Shown: in pieces, positions 15,466 to 24,404 of the stretch
Position numbering within the stretch: position 1 is the first letter of the stretch
How the letters are laid out: every line of letters starts with the position of its first letter
Origin: an uncultured Actinomycetes bacterium
GTDB taxonomy: Bacteria > Actinomycetota > Actinomycetes > Mycobacteriales > Nakamurellaceae
DNA length: 64,000 nucleotides
Assembly: GCA_937926105.1 (NCBI GenBank)
Contig: CALANS010000204.1
Span: forward strand, 1-64,000
Direction: 5' to 3'
The notes under the pieces: generated by a model
Database searches by the model: none
The model's input: only the letters and a program-made list of their open reading frames with translations
Told to the model about the DNA's origin: nothing
Program-made: the position numbers and the translations under genes

Positions 15466-16617
15466 ATGTCCGGCAGCGACAGCGCGATCCACCTCGCCGA
15501 AGTGTTCGTCGTCGAACAACCGGTGTCGGTGCCCGCCGGTCCGTCCGTGGCGACCTACACCTGCCGCTCGGCGGTGCTGGTGCGACTGCAGGACGGTGAT
15601 GGCATCGTCGGGTGGGGAGAGACCTACCGGCGGGCCGGAACCGCAGCCGTAGCAGGGGAATCCGTCGGGATGCTGCTGGGTGAGCAGCCCTCGGGAGCGC
15701 GGCGCCTGATGGATCTGCTGGCCGGCCGGGTTCCGGACCGCTACGCCCTCAGCGCCATCTCGATCGCGCTGGACGACCTGCGGGCCCGGCAGGCCGGAGT
15801 TCGCGTGGCCGACCTGTATGGCGGGCCGCGCCGGCGGACCGCGCGCGGCTACGCGTCGAGCGGCGGCTACCGGGACGGCACCGATCCCGAGACCAGCTGG
15901 CCGGCGGAGGTCCGGCGCAGCGTCGAGGAGGGCTTCACGGCCTGCAAGATCAGGATCGGACGGATGCCACCGGTCCGCGAGCTGCCGATCCTGGAGCAGG
16001 TGCGCGCCGAAGTCGGTGACGGAGTCGACCTGATGGTCGACGCGAACGGTGCCTATTCGGTGCCCACGGCGCGCACCGTCGGCCGCCGGCTGGCCGACCT
16101 GGACTTCCGCTGGTTCGAGGAGCCGCTGGTCCGGCACGCTGGCGGCCTGGAATATCCCGGCTACGAGTTGTTGTCCGACCTGAATGTGCCGATCGCCGCC
16201 GGCGAAGGCCTGCAGACCCGCAGCGCCTTCGCGGCCTTTCTGGGCAGGGGCGCCGCCAGCATCGTGCAGCCTGACGTATCCATCTGCGGTGGTATCGGCG
16301 AGGTGCTGTTCGTGGGCGAGTTGGCGGCGCTGTCCGGTCGGATGTGCATGCCGCACGCATGGGGCGGGGCGATTCAGTCGGCGGCCAGCATGCACGCCGT
16401 CAGCCTGCTGCCCGAGGCGTCGGAGCTCACCGGTCTGGACTCACCGCTGTTGGAGTGCGACCGCTTCGAGAACCCGCTGCGCACCAGGCTTGCCGACACC
16501 TCGATCGAGGCGGTCGACGGCTACGTGACCCTACCGGACGGCCCAGGGTTGGGCATCAGCATCGACGAGGACTGGCTGCGCGCCACAGCGACAAGGATTG
16601 CGATCGACTCGAGCTGA
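15466..16617 (+). CDS. Enolase-superfamily (mandelate racemase/muconate lactonizing) sugar-acid dehydratase
   Basis: This enzyme of about 383 residues abstracts the alpha proton of a carboxylate and most likely dehydrates an aldonic acid. It has the Lys motif ACKIRIG, the metal ligands in LMVDANGAYS, RWFEEPL and AAGEGLQT, and a His base in MCMPHAWGGAI, as in mandelate-racemase-type dehydratases (fuconate, rhamnonate, galactonate). The ATG at 15466 is chosen for the TCGGAGGTGGTG before it. It leads a plus-strand run with the following importer. The exact sugar acid cannot be read from the sequence. Confidence 0.88.
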   Translation: MSGSDSAIHLAEVFVVEQPVSVPAGPSVATYTCRSAVLVRLQDGDGIVGWGETYRRAGTAAVAGESVGMLLGEQPSGARRLMDLLAGRVPDRYALSAISIALDDLRARQAGVRVADLYGGPRRRTARGYASSGGYRDGTDPETSWPAEVRRSVEEGFTACKIRIGRMPPVRELPILEQVRAEVGDGVDLMVDANGAYSVPTARTVGRRLADLDFRWFEEPLVRHAGGLEYPGYELLSDLNVPIAAGEGLQTRSAFAAFLGRGAASIVQPDVSICGGIGEVLFVGELAALSGRMCMPHAWGGAIQSAASMHAVSLLPEASELTGLDSPLLECDRFENPLRTRLADTSIEAVDGYVTLPDGPGLGISIDEDWLRATATRIAIDSS

Positions 16618-16652
16618 GCCGTTCGAACATCTTCGGGGATAACAGTATTCCT

Positions 16653-16674
16653 CCGGTCCTGACGGCAGGACCGG
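16653..16674 (+). other. Strong hairpin before binding-protein gene
   Basis: CCGGTCCTG at 16653-16661 pairs perfectly with CAGGACCGG at 16666-16674 around the loop ACGG. It lies between the dehydratase stop and the binding-protein start. There is no U tract, so it more likely protects the mRNA or tunes expression than terminates. Confidence 0.6.
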
Positions 16675-16696
16675 CCATCGATGGGAGAGAGTGGTC

Positions 16697-18400
16697 ATGA
16701 GTCGTGAGATTGACCGGCGCACCATCCTGCGCAGCGGTGTCGGCTTGACGGCAGGCATGCTGCTGGGCGGTCTGGCCGCCTGTGGATCCGATGGCGGAAC
16801 CACCGGATCGGGTACCACTCCGGCGGGTGCGACCGGCGGCACGGGAACCTCTCCCGCGTCGTCGAGCGGCGGATCGTCGCCGGCGGCCGGGAGCAGTACG
16901 GGGGTGGCAGGCAGTAGCACCGCCGCGGCCAGCGGAGGCGCGAGCGCCGCCGGAAGCTCGTCGAGCGGGGCCGGTGCCGGCAAGCGGGGCGGCACCCTGC
17001 GATTCGGCACCGCCGCCGGCGGCACCGGCGACTCGCCCGATCCCGCCCTCGCCAGCCGCACCATGCAGTTGGCCATCGCAGCGAACTGCTACGACACGCT
17101 CACCGTCGCCGACCAGGACTTCAACCTCAAGCCGGGGCTGGCCACCGAATGGGAGGCGTCGTCGGACGCCACGAAGTGGACGTTCAAGCTTCGACCGGGC
17201 GTGAAGTTTCACGACGGCAGCCCGCTGACCTCCCAGGATGTCGCCTACACCTTCAAGCGGATCCTGGATCCCGCGCTCACCGCCAAGGGCCTGACGCAGA
17301 TCCAGCCGTACCTGACAACCAGCGGTATCGACGCCTCGGATCCATCGACCGTGGTCTTCACCCTGACCCAGCCGAATGCCTTCCTGCCGGTGATCGTCTC
17401 GGGCGTCACATTTAGCATCGTCAAGGATGGCAGCACGGACTTCAGCAAGGGCAACGGAACCGGCCCGTTCAGCATCGGCGCGTTCGATTCCGCGGCGAAG
17501 CTCGGCCTGACCAGATTCGACGGCTACTGGCAGGACGGCCTGCCCTACGTCGATGCGGTGCAGTATGTGGTCATCGCGGAGGACGCCACTCGGCTGCAGG
17601 CTCTCATGTCCGGCAGCCAGGACATCGTGGACAACATCACCGGCGCCTCCACCACCCTGCTCACCGGCAACGCGCAGCCCTACATGATCAAGGCAGGCGG
17701 GTGGGTCGGCCTGACAATGTTCGGCGACACCGCGCCGTACAACAACGCCAAGATCATCCAGGCCATGCAATACGCCGCCGACCGGAAGAAGATCATGGGG
17801 GTGGTTGCTCCGGGCATCGACCTGATCACGCCCGACATCCCGGTGCCGCCCACCGATCCGTTCTTCCCTGCCGGCCTGGAACCGCGTGCCTACGACCCGG
17901 ACAAGGCGAAGGCTCTGCTCAAGGACGCCGGGATGGACCCCTTGAAGATCGACGTCTATGCCTACCAGGGCGACAAGCTGGACACGGTGGTGAGCTACAA
18001 GAGCGGCGCGCAGGCGGCGGGCATCGACATCAACGTGCAGAACGTCCCGCACGACACGTTCTTCTCGGACATCTTCAAGAAGAAGCCGGCCATCGGCATC
18101 AGCGTGGCCCGGCTGCACGTCTCGCAGGCACTGCCCCGGCTGTACAGCAAGGCCGGCGACCTCAACCTCACCCACTTCCAGAACGACAAGCTCGACCAGT
18201 TGGTCGCGGCGGCCATGGCCAGTCCGGACGAGGCGGTGCAGAAGCGGAACTTCGCCGATGCGCTGACCATCGTCAACGACTCGGCGTCCAACGTGATCCC
18301 TGGCTGGGAGGGCCAGGTCTACGGCACCGGCAAGAACATCTCGGGCCTGAACGCGGTCAACGGCGGCCAGGTGTACCTGTCGCAGGTTCAGATAGGGTGA
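16697..18400 (+). CDS. Peptide/nickel-type ABC transporter substrate-binding lipoprotein
   Basis: This SBP_bac_5 family protein of 567 residues binds the imported substrate outside the membrane. The ATG at 16697 follows GGGAGAGAG. The N terminus SREIDRRTILRSG, a hydrophobic stretch and lipobox LAACG look like a Tat-type lipoprotein signal. A ~75-residue Ser/Gly/Ala linker follows. The mature domain has the standard WTFKLRPGVKFHDGSPLTSQD segment. Members of this family bind peptides, nickel, opines or oligosaccharides. Next to sugar-acid enzymes, an oligosaccharide or sugar-acid conjugate is a reasonable guess. Four transport genes follow with short or overlapping junctions. Confidence 0.92.
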   Translation: MSREIDRRTILRSGVGLTAGMLLGGLAACGSDGGTTGSGTTPAGATGGTGTSPASSSGGSSPAAGSSTGVAGSSTAAASGGASAAGSSSSGAGAGKRGGTLRFGTAAGGTGDSPDPALASRTMQLAIAANCYDTLTVADQDFNLKPGLATEWEASSDATKWTFKLRPGVKFHDGSPLTSQDVAYTFKRILDPALTAKGLTQIQPYLTTSGIDASDPSTVVFTLTQPNAFLPVIVSGVTFSIVKDGSTDFSKGNGTGPFSIGAFDSAAKLGLTRFDGYWQDGLPYVDAVQYVVIAEDATRLQALMSGSQDIVDNITGASTTLLTGNAQPYMIKAGGWVGLTMFGDTAPYNNAKIIQAMQYAADRKKIMGVVAPGIDLITPDIPVPPTDPFFPAGLEPRAYDPDKAKALLKDAGMDPLKIDVYAYQGDKLDTVVSYKSGAQAAGIDINVQNVPHDTFFSDIFKKKPAIGISVARLHVSQALPRLYSKAGDLNLTHFQNDKLDQLVAAAMASPDEAVQKRNFADALTIVNDSASNVIPGWEGQVYGTGKNISGLNAVNGGQVYLSQVQIG

Positions 18401-18424
18401 CGGGCGCACCGTGCCCGAAGCACC

Positions 18425-19477
18425 ATGCACTCGCTCTCCCGTTCCCGCGGCATGAGCGCTGATCTGCTGGCCGGTGGGTCGGTGCCGGATTCCCCGGCGC
18501 CGACCGCCGGCGGGTCTCGGTTGCGGGGCGTCCTGCACTACCTCGGTCGATCCGTGCTCAAGCTGGTGCTCACCCTGTTGGCCATCAGCGTGGTGGTCTA
18601 CGGATTGGTGGCGGCCGCCGGCAACCCGGCACACGACATCCTCGGTATGGATGCCACGCCCGAACAGCTCGCCGCATTCACCGCCGCGCACCACCTGGAT
18701 GACCCGTTCCCCGTGCGGTATACGAAATGGCTGTGGGGTCTGCTACACGGGGACCTCGGCATCTCCTATCAGTCGAACGGGCCGGTGTGGGACGTCATCC
18801 AGCCACGCATCGGCAACAGCCTGGTGCTCATCGTCCTGGCGGGGCTGCTGATCGTGCTGCTGTCGATTCCGATCGGTCTGCTGGCCGGCGTGCGACTGCG
18901 GGGGCGAACCGATGTCGTGGTCACGTTGATCACGCTCACCGTCGCCGCCTTCCCGGAGTTCGTCATCGGGCTGCTGCTCATCGTGGTGTTTGCCGCCAAG
19001 CTCCAGTGGTTTCCGGTGGACTCGACCGCGTTGAACTTCGGCGGGCTGTTCGACTCGCCGAGCGCGTACGTGCTCCCGGCGATCACGGTGTCGCTGGGCA
19101 GCATTCCGTACCTGGTGCGGCTGATGCGCGCGAATGCGCGGGAGGTCGCCGGGGAGACCTACATCCGGTCGGCCGTACTGCGCGGCATCGCCGAACCGGC
19201 GCTCTCGCTGCGGCATGTCCTGCCCAACGCCGCGCCGCCCATCGTCACCGCCCTCGGCCTGCAGCTGGCGGGGCTGGTCGGCGGCATCATTGTGGCCGAG
19301 ACGCTGTTCGGCTTCCCCGGTCTCGGTCAGCTGATCGCCAAGTCTGCCGCCTCCCGGGACGCTCCGGTGGTGGAGGCGCTCGCGCTGATCATCGGAGCGG
19401 TCTTCGTCATCGTGAACCTGCTGGCCGACGCCGTGGTCGTGATGCTCACCCCCAAGCTGCGGGATCGGGTCCGATGA
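18425..19477 (+). CDS. ABC transporter permease (DppB type)
   Basis: This 350-residue integral membrane protein has an N-terminal cytoplasmic segment of ~40 residues, a first helix at SVLKLVLTLLAISVVVYG, a large outer loop and five further helices with the EAA loop ending RGIAEPALSLRHVLPNAAPP. An ATG at 18452 is an alternative start. It is followed by its DppC-type partner with an ATGA overlap. It forms the channel of the importer with the preceding binding protein. Confidence 0.9.
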   Translation: MHSLSRSRGMSADLLAGGSVPDSPAPTAGGSRLRGVLHYLGRSVLKLVLTLLAISVVVYGLVAAAGNPAHDILGMDATPEQLAAFTAAHHLDDPFPVRYTKWLWGLLHGDLGISYQSNGPVWDVIQPRIGNSLVLIVLAGLLIVLLSIPIGLLAGVRLRGRTDVVVTLITLTVAAFPEFVIGLLLIVVFAAKLQWFPVDSTALNFGGLFDSPSAYVLPAITVSLGSIPYLVRLMRANAREVAGETYIRSAVLRGIAEPALSLRHVLPNAAPPIVTALGLQLAGLVGGIIVAETLFGFPGLGQLIAKSAASRDAPVVEALALIIGAVFVIVNLLADAVVVMLTPKLRDRVR

Positions 19478-20355
19478 CCACCCTCGCGGCCACGGTCGAC
19501 ACCCCGGCGGCACCGTCTCGCCGGCGGGTCCGCGCCTTCCTCGCCATCCCGCAGGGCCTGGCGGGATCGATCCTGCTGGTGCTGCTGCTGGCCGTCGTGA
19601 TCATCGGTCCGTTCGTCGCGCCGTACGGGGAGAATCAGATCGAGGGCGCTCCGCTGCAGGGCCCGGGCGGCCAGTTCTGGCTGGGCACCGACACCTACGG
19701 CCGGGACATCTTCTCTCGGCTGTTGTACGGCGGCGGCTCGGTGATCCTGCTCCCGTTGATCTCGATCTCGCTGGCCATGCTGGTCGCCGTGGCGATCGGG
19801 CTGCTGGCCGGGTACCTCGGCGGCTGGCTGGACTTGATCGTGACCCGGATCATCGATGTCGCACTGGCGATCCCGTCCTACCTGACCGCGTTGGTCGTGG
19901 TCAGCGCGTTCGGCACCAGCGGCACCGTGGTCGTGGTGACGGTCGCGGTGATCTACGCGCCGTACATCATCCGGGTGTTACGGGCCGCCACCCAGACGAT
20001 CTCCCCGCGGGAGTTCGTGCTGGCCGCCCGTGCCCGCGGCGAGCGACTCCGGTGGATCCTGTTCCGGGAAATCCTGCCGAACATCGGCCCGACCCTGTTG
20101 GTCGAGATCGCCCTGCGGCTGACCTATGCGGTGATGTTCATCGCCTCGCTGAGCTTCCTCGGCCTCGGGGTCCAGCCGCCCAGCCCAAACTGGGGAGTGA
20201 TGGTGGCGGAGAATCGACTGCTGCTGCTGGTGCACCCGGCCGGGGTGATCGTGCCGGCCCTGATGATCGGTGTGTTGGCGATTGCGGTCAACCTGATCGC
20301 GGACGCGCTGACCCAGTTCTTCGGGGACCGGCTGCACGGCCGGTTGATGGTGTGA
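19474..20355 (+). CDS. ABC transporter permease (DppC type)
   Basis: This 293-residue permease has FWLGTDTYGRDIFSRLLYGG, six predicted helices, the EAA loop FVLAARARGERLRWILFREI and the DppC-type ending SFLGLGVQPPSPNWG. The ATG at 19474 overlaps the stop of the DppB gene. Two bases separate its stop from the fused ATPase gene. It belongs to the same importer. Confidence 0.92.
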   Translation: MTTLAATVDTPAAPSRRRVRAFLAIPQGLAGSILLVLLLAVVIIGPFVAPYGENQIEGAPLQGPGGQFWLGTDTYGRDIFSRLLYGGGSVILLPLISISLAMLVAVAIGLLAGYLGGWLDLIVTRIIDVALAIPSYLTALVVVSAFGTSGTVVVVTVAVIYAPYIIRVLRAATQTISPREFVLAARARGERLRWILFREILPNIGPTLLVEIALRLTYAVMFIASLSFLGLGVQPPSPNWGVMVAENRLLLLVHPAGVIVPALMIGVLAIAVNLIADALTQFFGDRLHGRLMV

Positions 20356-20357
20356 CG

Positions 20358-22223
20358 ATGAGCGCATCCGTCGACACGCAGCGCGGGGCCGGACTGATTC
20401 GCGCCGAGAACCTCTCCATCGCCTACGGTTCTGGCCCGCACGTGACCCAGGTGCTGCACGAGGTCACCCTCGCCCTGGCGCCCGGCACCATCACCGGGCT
20501 GGCCGGCGAGTCGGGGTCCGGGAAGAGCACGCTGGCGCTGGCCCTGATGGGCTACCGGCCCAGCGGGCAGCAGGTGCTGTCCGGTCGGGTGGATCTGGAC
20601 GGTTCTCGCGTCACCGGCTCGTCGGTGCGTGCGCTGCACAAGCTGTGGGGCGCCCGGCTGGCGTACATGCCGCAGGACACCTCCACCTCGCTGAACCCCG
20701 CCCTGACCATCGGTGCGCACTTCGTCGAGGTGCTGCGCCGGCGGGGCGGGCGGCGGACCGCCGCGCAGCGCGCCGCCGGCTGGATGGGCCGGGTGGGCAT
20801 CCCCGAGCCACGACTGGCACTGCGCCGCTACCCGCACCAGTTCAGCGGCGGCCAGCAGCAGCGGATCGCGCTGGCGCTCGCGCTGTGCCTGGAGCCCGAG
20901 GTGTTGATCCTGGACGAGCCGACCACCGGTCTGGACGTGGTGACCCAGGCCCAGGTCAACCGGCTGATTGTCGCGCTGGCCCGGGACACCGGGGTCGCGG
21001 CGCTGTATGTCAGCCACAACCTGGCCCTGCTGGCGACCGTGTGCGACGACCTTGCCATCATGTACGCCGGCCAGATCGTGGAGCACGGCCCGGTGCGCGA
21101 GGTCTATCGTGCTCCCCGTCACCCCTATACGTCCGCGCTGATCAGTGCAGTGCCGTCGATCTCGGCCAGCGCTCCGCCGCGCGGCATTCCGGGGCTGGCC
21201 CGGACGTCCGCGGCGACCGGTGAGTGTGGGTTTCTGGACCGCTGCCCGCTGCGGGTGGACGGCTGCGCCTCCCCGATTCCGCTGGTCGAAGTCTCCGACG
21301 GCCACGTCGCCCGGTGCATCCGTACCGCCGAGGTACCGGCACCGGGAGTCCAGGCTGCGCGGACGGCCGCGGATCGAGAACCGGGCGATCCGAGCGTCCT
21401 GATCACCGTCACCGAGCTCACCTGCCAGTTCCAGCGGCGCGGCGGAGGGGCGGCACTGCGCGCCGTGGACGGGGTTTCAGTGACGGTGACGGCCGGGCGG
21501 ACGCTCGGCATCGCCGGCGAGAGCGGCAGTGGCAAGTCCACCCTGCTCAAGGCGATGGCCGGGCTCGTCAGGCCGACCGAGGGCCGGATGTCCTTCCGCG
21601 GAACGGATCTGCACGGCCTCGCGGCCGGCCGTCCGCTGGCGGTGCGCAAGGCGATCCAAATCGTGTTCCAGAACCCGGACGCCACGCTCAACCCCCGACA
21701 CACCATCGGGCAGTCGATGGAGCGTCCGCTGCGACTATTCGCACCGCGAACCGGGCGGACGGAACGGCACCGGCTGATTGTCGAGATGATGCAGCAGGTC
21801 CAGCTGTCACCCGTCCTGCTGGAGCGCTACCCCCGCGACCTGTCCGGTGGCCAACGGCAGCGGGTCGCGATTGCGCGCTCGCTGCTCGCCGAACCAGAGG
21901 TGTTGCTCTGCGACGAAGTCACCTCGGCGCTGGACGTCTCGGTGCAGGCTTCGATCATCGAATTGCTCATCGGGCTGCGTGACCAGCGCCGGCTGGCCCT
22001 GGTGTTCGTCACCCACGATCTGGGGGTGCTGCGCAGCATCGCCGACGATGCGGTCATCATGCAGAACGGCCAGGTCCGCGAGACCGGCCCGGTGGCGGGG
22101 GTACTCGCCCATCCCACCGATCCCTACACCGTCCGGCTGATCGATGCGGTGCCGCACCCGGAGACGGATCTGCCCGCGGCACCACACCACGGCACCCTCC
22201 ACGAACCCGCGACCGAGAGTTGA
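20358..22223 (+). CDS. Fused double ATPase of peptide-type ABC importer (DppD-DppF)
   Basis: This 621-residue protein carries both cytoplasmic ATPase domains in one chain. The first has GESGSGKSTLALAL, FSGGQQQRIA and LILDEPTTGLDV, followed by the CGFLDRCPLRVDGC oligopeptide cysteine motif. The second has GESGSGKSTLLKAM, LSGGQRQRVA and LLCDEVTSALDVS, with a short tail. In the two other importers of this window where it can be judged, the ATPases are separate genes. It lies 2 bases after the DppC gene and 4 bases before a dehydrogenase gene, so it is co-transcribed with both. Confidence 0.94.
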   Translation: MSASVDTQRGAGLIRAENLSIAYGSGPHVTQVLHEVTLALAPGTITGLAGESGSGKSTLALALMGYRPSGQQVLSGRVDLDGSRVTGSSVRALHKLWGARLAYMPQDTSTSLNPALTIGAHFVEVLRRRGGRRTAAQRAAGWMGRVGIPEPRLALRRYPHQFSGGQQQRIALALALCLEPEVLILDEPTTGLDVVTQAQVNRLIVALARDTGVAALYVSHNLALLATVCDDLAIMYAGQIVEHGPVREVYRAPRHPYTSALISAVPSISASAPPRGIPGLARTSAATGECGFLDRCPLRVDGCASPIPLVEVSDGHVARCIRTAEVPAPGVQAARTAADREPGDPSVLITVTELTCQFQRRGGGAALRAVDGVSVTVTAGRTLGIAGESGSGKSTLLKAMAGLVRPTEGRMSFRGTDLHGLAAGRPLAVRKAIQIVFQNPDATLNPRHTIGQSMERPLRLFAPRTGRTERHRLIVEMMQQVQLSPVLLERYPRDLSGGQRQRVAIARSLLAEPEVLLCDEVTSALDVSVQASIIELLIGLRDQRRLALVFVTHDLGVLRSIADDAVIMQNGQVRETGPVAGVLAHPTDPYTVRLIDAVPHPETDLPAAPHHGTLHEPATES

Positions 22224-22227
22224 TTCG

Positions 22228-23217
22228 ATGGCCACAGTCCTGCACCTGGAGTACGTCGGCGATCTGGCGCCATACGAGTTTGAGACGTCCGCGTTGAAGG
22301 AGGTCGGCGCCACCCTGGACGTCGCGCGCCTGACTGACGGTGACGAGGTCGTCGAGCGTGCCGCCGAGGCCCGGGTGATCTGGTTGGAGTGGACGCCACA
22401 CCTGACCAGGGACGTGCTGCAACGGTTGCCCCGCTGCGGTCTGGTGATGCGCTGGGGTGTCGGCTACGACCAGATCGACGTGGCGGCCGCCACCGAACTG
22501 GGCATCGCGGTGGCCAACGCGCCGTCCTACTGCACCGAGGACGTGGCAGAGCATGCGATCGGGATGCTGCTGGCCGTCTCTCGGCAGATCGCCTTCCGGC
22601 ATGAGCAGATGCGCGGTGGGCTGTGGCGGGCGGGCAAGGCACCCATCCGGCGCATTCAGGGCAGCACCGTGGGGGTGGTCGGACTGGGCCGGATCGGCCG
22701 GCGGGTGGCGGAACTGGCGGCGGCGCTGGGGGCGCGGGTGCTGGGGACGGACCCGATCGCGCCCGCACCGCCCGGAGTGCAGGCGGTCGACCTGCCCACC
22801 CTGCTGGCCGAGTCGGATTTCGTCTCCCTGCACGTGCCGATGTCCGCCGAGAATCACTACCTCATCGACGTCGACACCATCGCCAGGATGAAGTCCGGCG
22901 CTGTACTGGTGAACACCAGCCGCGGCGGCGTCGTCAGCCAACATGCGCTGATCGACGCCTTGAGCACCGGCGCGCTCGGCGGGGCAGCGCTGGACGTGTT
23001 CGAAGCCGAGCCGTTGCCGCCCGACTCGCCGTTGCGATCGGTGCCGAACCTGGTGCTGACCTGCCACGAGGGGGCGAATTCGGAGAGTAGCCTGACCGAT
23101 CTCAGACGGGAGATCTGCTCGGCGACCACCTCGTGGCTGACCACCGGCTGGGCGGATTCCATCGTCAACCCGGAGATTCGGACCCTCGGCACCGAGCGAG
23201 GCCGCCATGTCGACTGA
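22228..23217 (+). CDS. D-2-hydroxyacid dehydrogenase family protein
   Basis: This 329-residue NAD-dependent enzyme of the phosphoglycerate/glyoxylate reductase family has the Rossmann motif VGVVGLGRIGRRVAEL, the catalytic Arg in VNTSRGGVVS, Glu in DVFEAEPLPPDSPL and His in LTCHEGA. It interconverts a 2-oxo acid and a D-2-hydroxyacid. It is translationally close to the importer (4-base gap) and overlaps the next gene by 11 bases, so it probably acts on the imported compound or its breakdown product, for example a lactate or glycerate. The exact substrate is unknown. Confidence 0.88.
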   Translation: MATVLHLEYVGDLAPYEFETSALKEVGATLDVARLTDGDEVVERAAEARVIWLEWTPHLTRDVLQRLPRCGLVMRWGVGYDQIDVAAATELGIAVANAPSYCTEDVAEHAIGMLLAVSRQIAFRHEQMRGGLWRAGKAPIRRIQGSTVGVVGLGRIGRRVAELAAALGARVLGTDPIAPAPPGVQAVDLPTLLAESDFVSLHVPMSAENHYLIDVDTIARMKSGAVLVNTSRGGVVSQHALIDALSTGALGGAALDVFEAEPLPPDSPLRSVPNLVLTCHEGANSESSLTDLRREICSATTSWLTTGWADSIVNPEIRTLGTERGRHVD

Positions 23218-24346
23218 CGTCCGCAGGGCGATGGCCCGAGACGGCGGCATCGTGCTGGTCGACGAGCCGTTGCCGGAAGTGGGGCCCGGCGACGTCCGGG
23301 TGCGCAGCGCCTTCTCGGTGATCAGCCCCGGCACCGAGCGGTCCATCATCCGTGCCACCCGGATATCGCCGGCCGCGGCGCACGAGTACCCGCATCCGGA
23401 GTTCGTCTGGCCGCGCCTGCGATCGGCGGCGGTCGACGGACAGCAGCGCCGGCCACGGATGCCGCCGGACCATGCGGCCTCGCTGGGATACAGCGTGGCC
23501 GGTGTGGTGGCGCAGGTGGGCTCGGCCGTCACCGATCTGCGACCCGGGGACGCCGTCGCGTGCAGCGGCAGCCAGTGCGCCTATCACGCCGAACAGGTCG
23601 TGGTGCCTCGGAATCTGACGGTGCGCGTCCCGCAAGGTGTGTCGCTGCGGGACGCCGCGCACGTGACGTTGGGGACCATCGCCATCGAGGCGCTGCGCCG
23701 CACTCGCTGCACCGTCGGCGAGACGGTGGTGCTGTTGGGTGCCGGGATGCTCGGCCTGCTGCTCACCCAGATCGCCGCCGCCGCAGGCATCTATCCCGTC
23801 GCGCTGGACACCAATACCGATCGACTGTCGTTGGCCGGGAGATTCGGTGCGGTGCTGGGTGTCCCGGCCGCGGACGATGCCGGGGTGGCGGCCATCCGAG
23901 AGGTGACGGACGGGTTCGGCGCGGACGCGGTGATCGTGGCGGCGGCGGACCCGGGCAGCGTGCTGATCAATTTCGCATTCGACGCCCTGCGCCCCGGTGG
24001 GCGGGTGGTCGCCCTGGGGGATTTCGGCATGACCATCGATCGAGCGAAGTTCTTCCGCGCCCAGGCGACCTTCGTACCCTCGATCGCGTACGGGCCGGGT
24101 CGGTACGACCCGGTGTACGAGGAGAACAACGTCGATCTGCCGATCAACGCGGTGCGGTGGACCGAGAACCGAAACATGGCACACTTCCTGCGGATGCTCG
24201 GTGAGCGACGCATCGATCTGGAACCATTCCATCCGGTCGAGGTGCCGTTCGACCGGGCGCCGGAGGCCTACCAACAGCTGTTGGGACCGGACTCCCCGCT
24301 GACCGGAGTCATGCGGTATCCGGCGGCGCAGGAGATCCAGCGGTGA
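23207..24346 (+). CDS. Zinc-type medium-chain alcohol dehydrogenase-like protein
   Basis: This 379-residue protein has the MDR fold: GroES-like N part with SVISPGTERSII, SLGYSVAGVVAQVG, and a Rossmann motif VVLLGAGMLGLLL. It has the SPGTE motif in place of the usual catalytic-zinc Cys, as in a subgroup of sugar and threonine dehydrogenase-like proteins that oxidise cyclic sugars or polyols. Its job could be the first oxidation of the free sugar. It ends the plus-strand operon that starts at the dehydratase or the binding protein. The 58-base gap to convergent galK has GTGACGGTGCC twice but no clear terminator. Confidence 0.85.
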   Translation: MSTDVRRAMARDGGIVLVDEPLPEVGPGDVRVRSAFSVISPGTERSIIRATRISPAAAHEYPHPEFVWPRLRSAAVDGQQRRPRMPPDHAASLGYSVAGVVAQVGSAVTDLRPGDAVACSGSQCAYHAEQVVVPRNLTVRVPQGVSLRDAAHVTLGTIAIEALRRTRCTVGETVVLLGAGMLGLLLTQIAAAAGIYPVALDTNTDRLSLAGRFGAVLGVPAADDAGVAAIREVTDGFGADAVIVAAADPGSVLINFAFDALRPGGRVVALGDFGMTIDRAKFFRAQATFVPSIAYGPGRYDPVYEENNVDLPINAVRWTENRNMAHFLRMLGERRIDLEPFHPVEVPFDRAPEAYQQLLGPDSPLTGVMRYPAAQEIQR

Positions 24347-24404
24347 CGGGTGACGGTGCCGTGACCGTGACGGCCACGCGCAGGTGACGGTGCCGGGAGG
24401 CCGA

